Below, piece after piece: positions 1-5,886 of a stretch of DNA of 8,177 bases (position 1 is the first letter of the stretch; each line of letters begins with the position of its first letter). Under the pieces are notes generated by a model. It worked only from the letters and a program-made list of their open reading frames with translations. It was not told the DNA's origin and made no database searches. The position numbers were made by a program, and so were the translations under genes. The stretch is from VFKE01 sp031400955 (GTDB taxonomy: Bacteria; Verrucomicrobiota; Verrucomicrobiia; Verrucomicrobiales; Verrucomicrobiaceae). Location: NCBI GenBank assembly GCA_031400955.1, contig JANNQW010000288.1, positions 1 through 8,177 of the forward strand, in the 5' to 3' direction.

Positions 1-954
1 GGCGGAAACATCGCCACCAACGCTGGCGGACCGCGCTGCATGAAATACGGCGTTACTCGCCACTACGTTCTCGGACTGGAAGTCGTGCTGGCCGACGGCA
101 CCGTGCTGCGCGCCGGTGGACGCTGCCACAAAAACAAGACCGGTTTCGATCTTGTCGGGCTCTTCGTGGGCAGCGAAGGCATGCTTGGTGTCGTGACCGA
201 AGCCACGCTGCGCCTCATCCCGCATCCGCAAATGCGTGCCATGCTCAGCGTCGGCTTCGAGACTTTCACCGAGGCCGCAGGAGCGGTGCAAGCCATTTTC
301 AGCAACGGTTTCCTGCCTTCCGCGATGGAAATCAGCGACCGCTTCACCCTCCAGGCCGCGCGCCATTACATCGGCGAAGGCGTGCCGCACGGAGAAGCCC
401 ACCTCCTGATTGAAGTCGATGGACTGGAGAAAACCGTGCCGATGGAAATTGCCCTGCTTGAAGCCCTGTTGGAACAGCGCGGTGCACTCGACATCGCCGA
501 CGCGATGAGCGAAGTTGAATGCGAGATGCTCTGGAAGCTGCGCCGTGAATTCTCCTACAGCCTGCGCGCTACCGGCCTCACGAAACTCAACGAGGATATC
601 GTGGTCCCGCGCGGCAGACTGGTTGATCTAGTGCAGTTTGCGGAAAAGCTTCAAGCGGACAGTGGTTTCCCCGTAGCCTGTTTCGGCCACGCCGGCGACG
701 GCAACATCCATGTGAACGTCATGGTGAAAAACATGGATGATCCCACTGAAAGTGCCAGGGCCGATGAGACGCTCGACAAGCTGTTCCGTTTCGTCATAAA
801 CATCGGCGGCGCCATCACCGGCGAGCACGGCATCGGCATCGCCAAGCAGCGTTGGTTTGCCGATGCCGTCGGCGCCGGGTCTGTCGAGACGCACCGGCGG
901 ATGAAGGCGGCGCTGGACCCGTTGGGGATATTGAATCCGGGCAAGTTTGTTTGA
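1..954 (+). CDS. FAD-linked oxidase, GlcD-like (glycolate/D-lactate oxidase family), 5'-truncated
   Basis: The reading frame is open from base 1, so the N-terminus lies outside the window; 317 codons precede the TGA. The visible part begins inside the FAD-binding PCMH/VAO-type domain with GGNIATNAGGPRCMKYGVTR, typical of GlcD-like proteins where the FAD pyrophosphate is held. It continues into the FAD-oxidase C-terminal domain: KLNEDIVVPR (about codons 194-203), FGHAGDGNIHVNV (His at codon 230) and GAITGEHGIGIAKQRW (His at codon 276), which supply conserved substrate and flavin-site residues. Such enzymes oxidise 2-hydroxy acids (glycolate, D-lactate, D-2-hydroxyglutarate) to 2-oxo acids. The exact substrate cannot be read from the sequence, and no GlcE or GlcF partner is visible, so no symbol is given. 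An in-frame ATG at base 40 is internal, not the start. The next gene begins 9 nt after the stop. Confidence 0.93.
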   Translation, partial: GGNIATNAGGPRCMKYGVTRHYVLGLEVVLADGTVLRAGGRCHKNKTGFDLVGLFVGSEGMLGVVTEATLRLIPHPQMRAMLSVGFETFTEAAGAVQAIFSNGFLPSAMEISDRFTLQAARHYIGEGVPHGEAHLLIEVDGLEKTVPMEIALLEALLEQRGALDIADAMSEVECEMLWKLRREFSYSLRATGLTKLNEDIVVPRGRLVDLVQFAEKLQADSGFPVACFGHAGDGNIHVNVMVKNMDDPTESARADETLDKLFRFVINIGGAITGEHGIGIAKQRWFADAVGAGSVETHRRMKAALDPLGILNPGKFV

Positions 955-963
955 CTCTCAATT

Positions 964-1431
964 ATGTTCTTTATCCGCCTCGTCCAACTCCTCGTCCTGA
1001 GCGTGGCTCTCAGCTTCGGGACATGGCTGATTTACTGTGGGTTAAAAAATAAGATGAAGGGTAGGCTGTTTTTTGGCATCATCTTAAATGCTACAGTCAT
1101 TTCATTGGTCGTCGTGAACATTGCTATGGATGTTATGATGGATTGGAACCCAAAGATTCCATCACTCGCTGAGGCGATCGGTGTTTATGCCGATGACAAG
1201 GAGAGTATCGAGTTGAGGCTGGATAACACGTTCATTTATGAAGTTGGTGGCCGCATTACAGAGGGAAAGTGGAGGCGGGAAGACTGGAATCTATATTTCG
1301 ATCCAATAGTCAAGAATCAGGATATAAGATTTGTCAGATTCGCGGGCGCATTACGGGTGATGACTCATGTGCCCGACGATCCAGACAATTGGAACGGCAA
1401 TCCCGGCCTCAAGAGAATCAAGGAACTGTAA
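964..1431 (+). CDS. Hypothetical two-TM membrane protein with small C-terminal domain, AT-rich gene
   Basis: I do not recognise this 155-residue protein. Two hydrophobic segments are visible, about residues 5-26 and 34-56, separated by a basic turn (LKNKMKGR). By the positive-inside rule the turn is cytoplasmic and both ends are outside. The roughly 95-residue tail is polar and probably beta-rich. Its segment SIELRLDNTFIYEVGGRITEGKW resembles the D-G-T-F...G-x-W strand pattern of small beta-sheet or lipocalin-like domains; this is a weak similarity, not an assignment. By direct count, bases 1021-1380 are about 44% GC (159 of 360), against about 70% in a sampled line of cysE (1981-2040). That suggests recent acquisition or relaxed selection. 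The ATG at 964 follows the upstream stop by 9 nt without a Shine-Dalgarno; the reading frame contains no internal stops and the protein pattern is coherent, supporting a real gene. Confidence 0.7.
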   Translation: MFFIRLVQLLVLSVALSFGTWLIYCGLKNKMKGRLFFGIILNATVISLVVVNIAMDVMMDWNPKIPSLAEAIGVYADDKESIELRLDNTFIYEVGGRITEGKWRREDWNLYFDPIVKNQDIRFVRFAGALRVMTHVPDDPDNWNGNPGLKRIKEL

Positions 1432-1446
1432 TCATCTTGCCGAAGC

Positions 1447-1481
1447 TCCCTTTTGACTTTCCCCTTTTTCCTTATCCCTTT
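1447..1481 (+). repeat. Degenerate heptanucleotide tandem repeat (TCCCTTT-like, 5 units)
   Basis: Five consecutive 7-nt units are readable: TCCCTTT, TGACTTT, CCCCTTT, TTCCTTA and TCCCTTT, ending 4 nt before the preferred cysE ATG. The surrounding 40 nt (1446-1485) contain only four purines. The tract fills most of the 54-nt gap between the hypothetical gene and cysE and so lies in the probable mRNA leader. It may be a short-sequence repeat. A pyrimidine-rich leader could also favour S1-type ribosome binding in the absence of a Shine-Dalgarno; this role is inference. Confidence 0.55.
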
Positions 1482-1485
1482 CATC

Positions 1486-2409
1486 ATGGAGCACAAACAC
1501 GAGGAAACCGTCAGCGCGCTGCTGGCGTCGTATCGCGAGATCGGCGGGATCAATCACTTCGACGCGGCGAACCTTCCGTCGAAAAGTGATGTCGCGGCGA
1601 TCTGCTCGGAGTTGCTCCAGCTTATTTTCCCCGGCTTCTTTGCCGATGATGTCATCACCGCCGCAGACCTGCCCACGATCACCACCAGGCGGGTGGAGAG
1701 CGTGCGCGGACGGCTTTGCGCGGAACTGGGCCGCAGCCTGTGCTACAAGCACGGCGACTCGAAGGATCATCGCGCGGAGTCCGCGCGCATATGTCAGAAA
1801 TTTTTCCGCAGCCTTCCCGCGGTGCGGAAACTTCTTCAGACGGATGTCGAGGCCGCTTACCAAGGAGACCCAGCCGCACAATGCCCGGATGAAATCATTC
1901 TGGCCTATCCCGGACTGGAAGCCATCGCCATCCAGCGGCTTGCCCATGTTTTGTATCTGGATGAAGTGCCGCTCATCCCGCGCATGATGACCGAGTGGGC
2001 GCATGGCCGCACGGGCATCGACATGCATCCCGGCGCGCAGATCGGCTCGCACTTCTTTATCGACCACGGCACCGGTGTCGTCATCGGTGAGACGTGCGAG
2101 ATCGGCTCCCATGTGAAGCTCTACCAAGGTGTCGGTCTCGTCGCGCGTTCGCTCGCCGCAGGCCAGCAGTTGAAGGGAAAAAAACGCCATCCCACCATCG
2201 AAGATCACGTCACGATCTATGCCGGAGCCACCATCGTCGGCGGCGACACAGTCATTGGTGCGCACAGCACCATTGGCTCAAATACGTTCGTATTGAAAAG
2301 TGTTCCGTCAGACACTCTGTTGATGGTCGGCGAACAGGTGCAGCGTGCGCACGATAAAAAGAAGCGGCGGGGCGATGTATCAGACGCAGGGAACGAGTTC
2401 ACCATTTGA
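1486..2409 (+). CDS. cysE: Serine O-acetyltransferase
   Basis: This enzyme acetylates L-serine with acetyl-CoA to O-acetylserine, the first committed step of cysteine synthesis in the cytoplasm. The 307-residue protein has an alpha-helical N-terminal domain (about 1-155) and a C-terminal left-handed beta-helix of hexapeptide repeats. Recognisable blocks are DEVPLIPRMMTEWAHGRTGIDMHPGA (His173), the catalytic-site DHGTGVVIGET (from Asp193), KRHPTIEDHVTIYAGATIVGG and IGSNTFVLKSVP. It matches the longer (about 300-residue) EpsC/CysE subgroup, with an insertion (ARSLAAGQQLKGK) before RHP. The usual GVTLG reads GVGLV here. I chose the ATG at 1486; an in-frame TTG at 1453 would add a hydrophobic, repeat-encoded 11-residue leader and is unlikely. 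There is no Shine-Dalgarno. The stop lies 6 nt before the SprT-like gene, suggesting co-transcription. Confidence 0.93.
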   Translation: MEHKHEETVSALLASYREIGGINHFDAANLPSKSDVAAICSELLQLIFPGFFADDVITAADLPTITTRRVESVRGRLCAELGRSLCYKHGDSKDHRAESARICQKFFRSLPAVRKLLQTDVEAAYQGDPAAQCPDEIILAYPGLEAIAIQRLAHVLYLDEVPLIPRMMTEWAHGRTGIDMHPGAQIGSHFFIDHGTGVVIGETCEIGSHVKLYQGVGLVARSLAAGQQLKGKKRHPTIEDHVTIYAGATIVGGDTVIGAHSTIGSNTFVLKSVPSDTLLMVGEQVQRAHDKKKRRGDVSDAGNEFTI

Positions 2410-2415
2410 CCCATC

Positions 2416-3033
2416 ATGTCGTTGATGAGGCTTCCGCAGCAGCTTTGGCTGGCCTTTGCTGGCACCAAAGCTAAATCCTCGGCTACACAAAAAGCTCAAG
2501 CTGCGGTCAAAACCTGCAAGCCGCAGGCCCGCGACGCGCGTGATGCTGAGTTGGAAATTCAGGCCCGTAAATGGCTCGCCGGACTCGGCATGCACGAGGA
2601 AGCAAAAGGCGTCCGCGTCGATTGGAATGCCCGGATGCGCAGCACGGCAGGCTATGCAAAGTGGCCGCAGTGGGTGGTGGAATTGAATCCGCGCTTGAAA
2701 GAATTCGATGGTCAGATCGAGCGCACATTAAAGCACGAACTGGCGCATTTGATTGCCTATGCTCGTGCGGGCCGACGTCGCATCGAACCGCACGGCACGG
2801 AATGGCGACAAGCTTGCGCCGATCTAGGCATTCCAAACGAACGCGCGAGTCACACGATGCCGCTGCCAAGACACAAGCAGCAGCGAAAATTTTCCTACGT
2901 ATGCCCGGTTTGCGGGACGGGTGCCGAGCGCGTCCGGAAGTTCAAGCGGCACACCGCGTGCCTGGCCTGTTGCAAAAAACACAATGGGGGCCGCTACGAT
3001 GCGCGGTTTCAGTTTGTCATGAGGCCGTTGTAG
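2416..3033 (+). CDS. SprT-like zinc metalloprotein (putative protease) with C-terminal zinc ribbon
   Basis: The 205-residue protein carries a zincin motif, HELAH (His107, Glu108, His111). A third probable zinc ligand, His126, follows in EPHGTEW; this HExxH...H spacing is typical of the SprT/SprTL family. After it comes a C-terminal zinc ribbon with CPVC (Cys163, Cys166) and CLACC (Cys182, Cys185/186), again typical of SprT-like proteins. Eukaryotic Spartan relatives degrade DNA-protein crosslinks; bacterial members are mostly uncharacterised, so proteolysis and substrate are inference. The first roughly 45 residues are basic and Ala/Lys-rich, probably flexible, and could contact nucleic acid. 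The ATG at 2416 is 6 nt after the cysE stop without a Shine-Dalgarno; a second in-frame ATG at 2425 is an alternative. It converges with the small membrane-protein gene, leaving only 5 nt between the stops. Confidence 0.85.
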   Translation: MSLMRLPQQLWLAFAGTKAKSSATQKAQAAVKTCKPQARDARDAELEIQARKWLAGLGMHEEAKGVRVDWNARMRSTAGYAKWPQWVVELNPRLKEFDGQIERTLKHELAHLIAYARAGRRRIEPHGTEWRQACADLGIPNERASHTMPLPRHKQQRKFSYVCPVCGTGAERVRKFKRHTACLACCKKHNGGRYDARFQFVMRPL

Positions 3034-3038
3034 CGGGC

Positions 3039-3356
3039 TCAGGCCGCCACGTTTTCATCCAGCGCATAGATCTCCGCGCCATCAGGAATCGAGCCGTCAC
3101 GAATGCCATCGAGCCGACGCTGGCTGCCACGCTCCGTGCCGGGGCGGTTGGCCGCGCGCTTGATCACATCGGCAATGACGGGGCCCGCGATAAGCGCACC
3201 CGCGGCTAGCAGGGTGAGCGACGAGATGTTCGCCGACTTCCGGCCCATGCCACGGCCAAACAAAATGCCGAGCGCGCAACCCGCTGCCGCGGCTGCGGTG
3301 GTCAGGGCATAGACACTGAGATCCTCGTGTTGCGGGCTGGGCGTATAGGTCGTCAT
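3039..3356 (-). CDS. Small two-TM membrane protein of unknown function
   Basis: This 105-residue protein is not recognised. After a polar N-terminus (about 1-13) there are two hydrophobic, small-residue-rich segments, about residues 15-35 (Ala/Gly-rich, with a GILFGRGMG glycine-spaced end) and 44-64. A basic, glycine-containing turn separates them, and a charged C-terminal tail of about 40 residues follows, containing a DGIRDGSIPDGAEIYALDE stretch. The pattern suggests a helical-hairpin inner-membrane protein, but no function can be proposed. An AAGGAG Shine-Dalgarno-like sequence lies on this strand at 3373-3378, 16 nt before the ATG, which is farther than usual. It is divergent from manC, sharing an 82-nt gap. 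Coding evidence is the clean frame, the membrane pattern and the absence of any competing gene in this interval. Confidence 0.68.
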   Translation of the reverse strand: MTTYTPSPQHEDLSVYALTTAAAAAGCALGILFGRGMGRKSANISSLTLLAAGALIAGPVIADVIKRAANRPGTERGSQRRLDGIRDGSIPDGAEIYALDENVAA

Positions 3357-3408
3357 GAGATAACATACGCCTCTCCTTGGATAAACGAAAATGAAAAATC
3401 ACGTTTGA

Positions 3409-3429
3409 GGTTCAGGGTTCAGGGTTCAA
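3409..3429 (+). repeat. Heptanucleotide tandem repeat GGTTCAG x3
   Basis: Two perfect GGTTCAG units and a third, GGTTCAA, lie head to tail, ending 9 nt before the GTG start of manC. On the opposite strand the unit reads CTGAACC, which shares the GAACC core with the repeat found between ruvX and truA. The repeat lies in the divergent gap between manC and the small membrane-protein gene. Function is unknown. Confidence 0.7.
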
Positions 3430-3438
3430 GCTTCGCGG

Positions 3439-4509
3439 GTGAGTTCCAATCTTCCCAACACCTATGCCGTCATCCTCGCTGGAGGCAGCGGCCAGCGTTT
3501 CTGGCCCCTGAGCCGCGACGCCAGACCAAAACAATTACTGCGGCTGTTCGATGATAAAACCCTCCTGGAGCACACGGTTGAACGACTCGCGGGTTTCATT
3601 CCTCGGGAGAACATTTTGGTGCTCACCAATCGACAGCAGTTGGATGCGGTGCGTGAAGTTCTTCCTGATTTTCCGACGGAGAACATTGTTGCCGAACCGG
3701 AGAAGCGCGACACCGCGCCAGCGATTGCGCTGGGTATTGGCTGGGTCGCGGCTCGTGATCCGGAGGCCGTGATGATGGTGCTGCCGAGCGATCATCTTAT
3801 CAATGACCATGCGGGATTTCATCGCACGCTTTCAGCCGCATGCCAGGCAGCGCGCGACGGCACCGCGCTGGTCACGATCGGCATCAAGCCTTCGTGGGCC
3901 TGTCCGAGCTACGGCTACATCGAACGCGGAGCGCGGGTCGGGAGTGACGAGGCGCCAGTTTTTGAGGTAAGCCGGTTTCGCGAAAAACCGGATGCGGAAC
4001 TCGCGGAACAGTTTCTCGCGCAGGGAAATTTCACCTGGAACGCCGGGATGTTTTTTTGGTCCGTGCCCGCCGTGCGTCGGAACCTGGCGGCTCACTGCCC
4101 GGAACTGGCGGGATTTGTCGATGAACTCGCTGCGACACCTGATTTTGCGACAGCAATCAAGACGCGCTTCCCTTCGCTCACGAAGCTGTCCATCGACTAC
4201 GCGCTGATGGAGAAAGCCCCGCGCGTGTTGAACGTTGAGGCCGCGTTTGACTGGGATGATGTCGGCAACTGGACGAGCGTGGGCGAACATCTCATGAAGG
4301 ATGCGGCGGGCAACCAGCATAACTGCGAGTTGAGTCACCATGAAGCGGGGAACAATCTGGTGTTCAGCGAGACCGGCCAGCACATTGCCTTGCTCGGTGT
4401 GAGCGACCTCATGGTCATCGCCACCAAGGACGCGCTCCTCGTGGCTCATCGTGGCGAGGCGGAGAAATTGAAGAAGCTGGTGGACGGACTGCCGAAGGAG
4501 CTACGTTAA
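3439..4509 (+). CDS. manC: Mannose-1-phosphate guanylyltransferase, single-domain
   Basis: This cytoplasmic enzyme makes GDP-mannose from mannose-1-phosphate and GTP, feeding polysaccharide and glycoconjugate synthesis. The 356-residue protein shows the nucleotidyltransferase signature AVILAGGSGQRFWPLSR.ARPKQLL (about 10-34) and the metal-site VLPSDH (Asp118). It also has FREKP (181-184), FTWNAGMFFW (Asn201) and DWDDVGNW (271-278), all characteristic of the GMP family. It ends soon after the catalytic domain, so the phosphomannose isomerase domain of bifunctional type II enzymes is absent and isomerisation must be encoded elsewhere. The only in-frame start upstream of the conserved core is GTG at 3439, because a TGA lies at 3406; this places a heptamer repeat immediately upstream. 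There is no Shine-Dalgarno. ruvX follows after 14 nt. Confidence 0.93.
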   Translation: MSSNLPNTYAVILAGGSGQRFWPLSRDARPKQLLRLFDDKTLLEHTVERLAGFIPRENILVLTNRQQLDAVREVLPDFPTENIVAEPEKRDTAPAIALGIGWVAARDPEAVMMVLPSDHLINDHAGFHRTLSAACQAARDGTALVTIGIKPSWACPSYGYIERGARVGSDEAPVFEVSRFREKPDAELAEQFLAQGNFTWNAGMFFWSVPAVRRNLAAHCPELAGFVDELAATPDFATAIKTRFPSLTKLSIDYALMEKAPRVLNVEAAFDWDDVGNWTSVGEHLMKDAAGNQHNCELSHHEAGNNLVFSETGQHIALLGVSDLMVIATKDALLVAHRGEAEKLKKLVDGLPKELR

Positions 4510-4523
4510 TTTGCGTTCGACTC

Positions 4524-4970
4524 ATGCGAATCCTCGGCATTGATCACGGCACGGTGCGCATCGGACTGGCGCTGAGCGATGAGCTGGCGATGATTGCCAA
4601 TCCTTTGAAGACGCTGGATGTGGGTCCCGACATCGAGCGGGAAATCGCATTGATCGTGCAGCAGAAGCGGATTGGCGAAGTGGTGATCGGCATGCCGTAT
4701 CGGATGGATGGAGAGCGCGGCAGCGCGGCAGCGCGCGTGGAGAAGTTCGCGGACCGATTGCGCAAGGCGCTGCCCGACAACGTGCCGATGGTATTCGTGG
4801 ACGAGCGACTTTCCAGCAAGGTGGCGCGCGAATCGCTCGGTTTTACGCATCGCCCAAAAGATCGCGAGGAAAAGAAGCTGGTGGACCAGGTGGCAGCGGT
4901 GGCGATTTTGCAGGACTATCTGAACACCCGGCAGGGGCCGGAAGCATGGCTGCTGCCTGAGGAAGAATGA
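4524..4970 (+). CDS. ruvX: YqgF/RuvX family: putative pre-16S rRNA nuclease / Holliday junction resolvase
   Basis: The 148-residue length and RNase H-like fold motifs fit the YqgF family. They are GIDHGTVRIGLALSD with catalytic Asp7, VVIGMPYRMDGERGSAA with the conserved GMP turn (about 53-69), FVDERLSS (Asp93/Glu94) and KKLVDQVAAVAILQDYL (Asp121). The acidic residues at strand ends and in the last helix form the metal site. Family members mature the 5' end of 16S rRNA in E. coli and have been proposed to resolve Holliday junctions; which role dominates here cannot be told. The ATG at 4524 fits the family N-terminus exactly, with no Shine-Dalgarno. It lies 14 nt after manC and, 3 nt after its stop, a long inverted repeat begins. 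Confidence 0.92.
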   Translation: MRILGIDHGTVRIGLALSDELAMIANPLKTLDVGPDIEREIALIVQQKRIGEVVIGMPYRMDGERGSAAARVEKFADRLRKALPDNVPMVFVDERLSSKVARESLGFTHRPKDREEKKLVDQVAAVAILQDYLNTRQGPEAWLLPEEE

Positions 4971-4973
4971 GGT

Positions 4974-5068
4974 TTCTTGGTTCTTCGTTCTTGGTTGAGT
5001 CGCGGACATGGTGCAGAATCTGGCGCGATGATGGACATGCTGGGGAACCAAGAACCAAGAACCAAGAA
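4974..5068 (+). repeat. Long inverted repeat of heptamer units (23-nt arms, 49-nt loop)
   Basis: Arm 4974-4996 is complementary to arm 5046-5068 at 22 of 23 positions (one mismatch). The left arm is built of GGTTCTT-type units and the right arm of AACCAAG units. The loop, 4997-5045, contains all three candidate truA ATG codons (5028, 5031, 5037). The left arm starts 3 nt after the ruvX stop. There is no U-run after the stem, so it is not a typical intrinsic terminator; an RNA hairpin in the ruvX-truA transcript is the simplest expectation. Confidence 0.75.
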
Positions 5069-5843
5069 CGAGGCAACCCGCCGTCTGCGGCTGACTCTCG
5101 CCTACGACGGTCGTCCCTGGCAGGGCTGGCAGTCACAGCCTGGCGGACAGACGGTGCAGGATCATTTGGAAGCGATTCTGCAAAAGCTCACCGGCACCCA
5201 GGTCGCGGTGCATGGATCGGGGCGCACGGACGCGGGCGTTCATGCGCGGGGGCAGGTGGCGCACATCGAGCTGACTGAGGAAAGCTCACTGCGCGGTGAA
5301 TCGCTGGTCCGCGCGATGAATGTGAACTTGCCGCCGAGCATCCGTGTTCTGCACTGTGAAGATGCGCCGTCAGATTTTCATGCGCGATTCAGTGCGAAGG
5401 GAAAGGTCTATGAGTATCGCATCTGGCGCGGCGATGTGATGTCGCCGTTCGAGGTTGGCTTTGCCTGGCATGTGTTCAAGGGACTCGATATCGACCTAAT
5501 GCGCGAGGGAGCTGCTCTGATGTGCGGCACGCACAATTTCGCCCGGCTCTCCGCAGCGCGCGGCGACATCAGCGAAGAGGAGCGCCGGGAAAATGCGGCG
5601 GGGCTGACGCGGACAATTGAGCGCGTGGAGATTTTTGATGAGGGCGATTTGTTGCGCCTGGAGTTCGAGGGCGAAGGCTTTCTCTACAAGATGGTGCGGC
5701 TCATGACTGGAAGCCTGGTGCATGCCGCGCGCGGCCGGGCATCACTCGAATGGATCCGGCAACTGGTGCAGGAGCCCGATGGCATGAAGTCGCACCACTG
5801 CGCTCCGGCGGATGGGCTTTATTTGCTGCGCGTGCTGTATTAA
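5028..5843 (+). CDS. truA: tRNA pseudouridine(38-40) synthase TruA
   Basis: TruA isomerises uridines 38-40 in the anticodon stem-loop of many tRNAs to pseudouridine. Diagnostic blocks are LRLTLAYDGRPWQGWQSQPGG, the catalytic loop GSGRTDAGVHARGQVAH (Asp68 counted from 5028), FHARFSAKGKVYEYRI, GEGFLYKMVRLMTG and the C-terminal APADGLYLLRVLY. The 271-residue length fits the family. The start is uncertain: ATGs at 5028, 5031 and 5037 are in frame, no Shine-Dalgarno is seen, and a TTG at 4977 lies inside the inverted repeat and would add a non-conserved extension. With any of the ATGs, residues of the form NQEPRTKN just before the conserved core are encoded by the AACCAAG tandem repeat, so the repeat has entered the coding sequence. 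It probably shares a transcript with ruvX and is convergent with sanA. Confidence 0.93.
   Translation: MMDMLGNQEPRTKNEATRRLRLTLAYDGRPWQGWQSQPGGQTVQDHLEAILQKLTGTQVAVHGSGRTDAGVHARGQVAHIELTEESSLRGESLVRAMNVNLPPSIRVLHCEDAPSDFHARFSAKGKVYEYRIWRGDVMSPFEVGFAWHVFKGLDIDLMREGAALMCGTHNFARLSAARGDISEEERRENAAGLTRTIERVEIFDEGDLLRLEFEGEGFLYKMVRLMTGSLVHAARGRASLEWIRQLVQEPDGMKSHHCAPADGLYLLRVLY
5046..5073 (+). repeat. Heptanucleotide tandem repeat AACCAAG x3 plus degenerate fourth unit, inside truA
   Basis: Three perfect AACCAAG units (5046-5052, 5053-5059, 5060-5066) are followed by the degenerate AACGAGG (5067-5073). The period of 7 is not a multiple of three, so one round of unit gain or loss would shift the truA reading frame relative to the upstream ATGs. 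It also forms the right arm of the inverted repeat. Confidence 0.8.
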
Positions 5844-5845
5844 CT

Positions 5846-5865
5846 GACGCAGAAAATATTGCGTC
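5846..5865. terminator. Candidate stem-loop between convergent truA and sanA
   Basis: GACGCA (5846-5851) and TGCGTC (5860-5865) form a perfect 6-bp stem with an 8-nt AT-rich loop, 2 nt after the truA stop. It sits in the 43-nt convergent gap with sanA, where a bidirectional terminator is expected. Neither strand has a clear U-run after the stem, so the call is tentative. Confidence 0.35.
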
Positions 5866-5886
5866 TATCCAATTACATTCACCAGG

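Noticed and set aside
1432..2265. Long minus-strand open frame (277 codons) opposite cysE
   Set aside because: It lies almost wholly antisense to a clear serine acetyltransferase; its translation shows no family motifs, and long antisense frames are common in GC-rich genes.
2571..3209. Plus-strand open frame overlapping the SprT-like gene and the small membrane-protein gene
   Set aside because: Crosses two better-supported genes and lacks recognisable motifs.
3357..3438. Sigma70-type promoters in the divergent gap between manC and the small membrane-protein gene
   Set aside because: No -35/-10 pair with acceptable spacing could be seen on either strand, although promoters are expected here.
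3832..4449. Minus-strand open frame (205 codons) opposite manC
   Set aside because: Antisense to conserved ManC motifs, with Arg/His-rich, motif-free translation.
4977..5027. Upstream TTG start for truA at 4977
   Set aside because: It would lie inside the left repeat arm and add a non-conserved leader; the ATGs at 5028-5037 are closer to the family N-terminus.
4506..5051. Minus-strand open frame (181 codons) opposite ruvX, including the heptamer repeat
   Set aside because: Antisense to RuvX; its N-terminus is simply the repeat read in reverse.
4974..5068. Inverted repeat as an intrinsic terminator or a MITE-like insertion
   Set aside because: There is no U-run after the stem, and truA continues through the right arm. 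No target-site duplication or transposase-type ends are visible, so neither label is supported.
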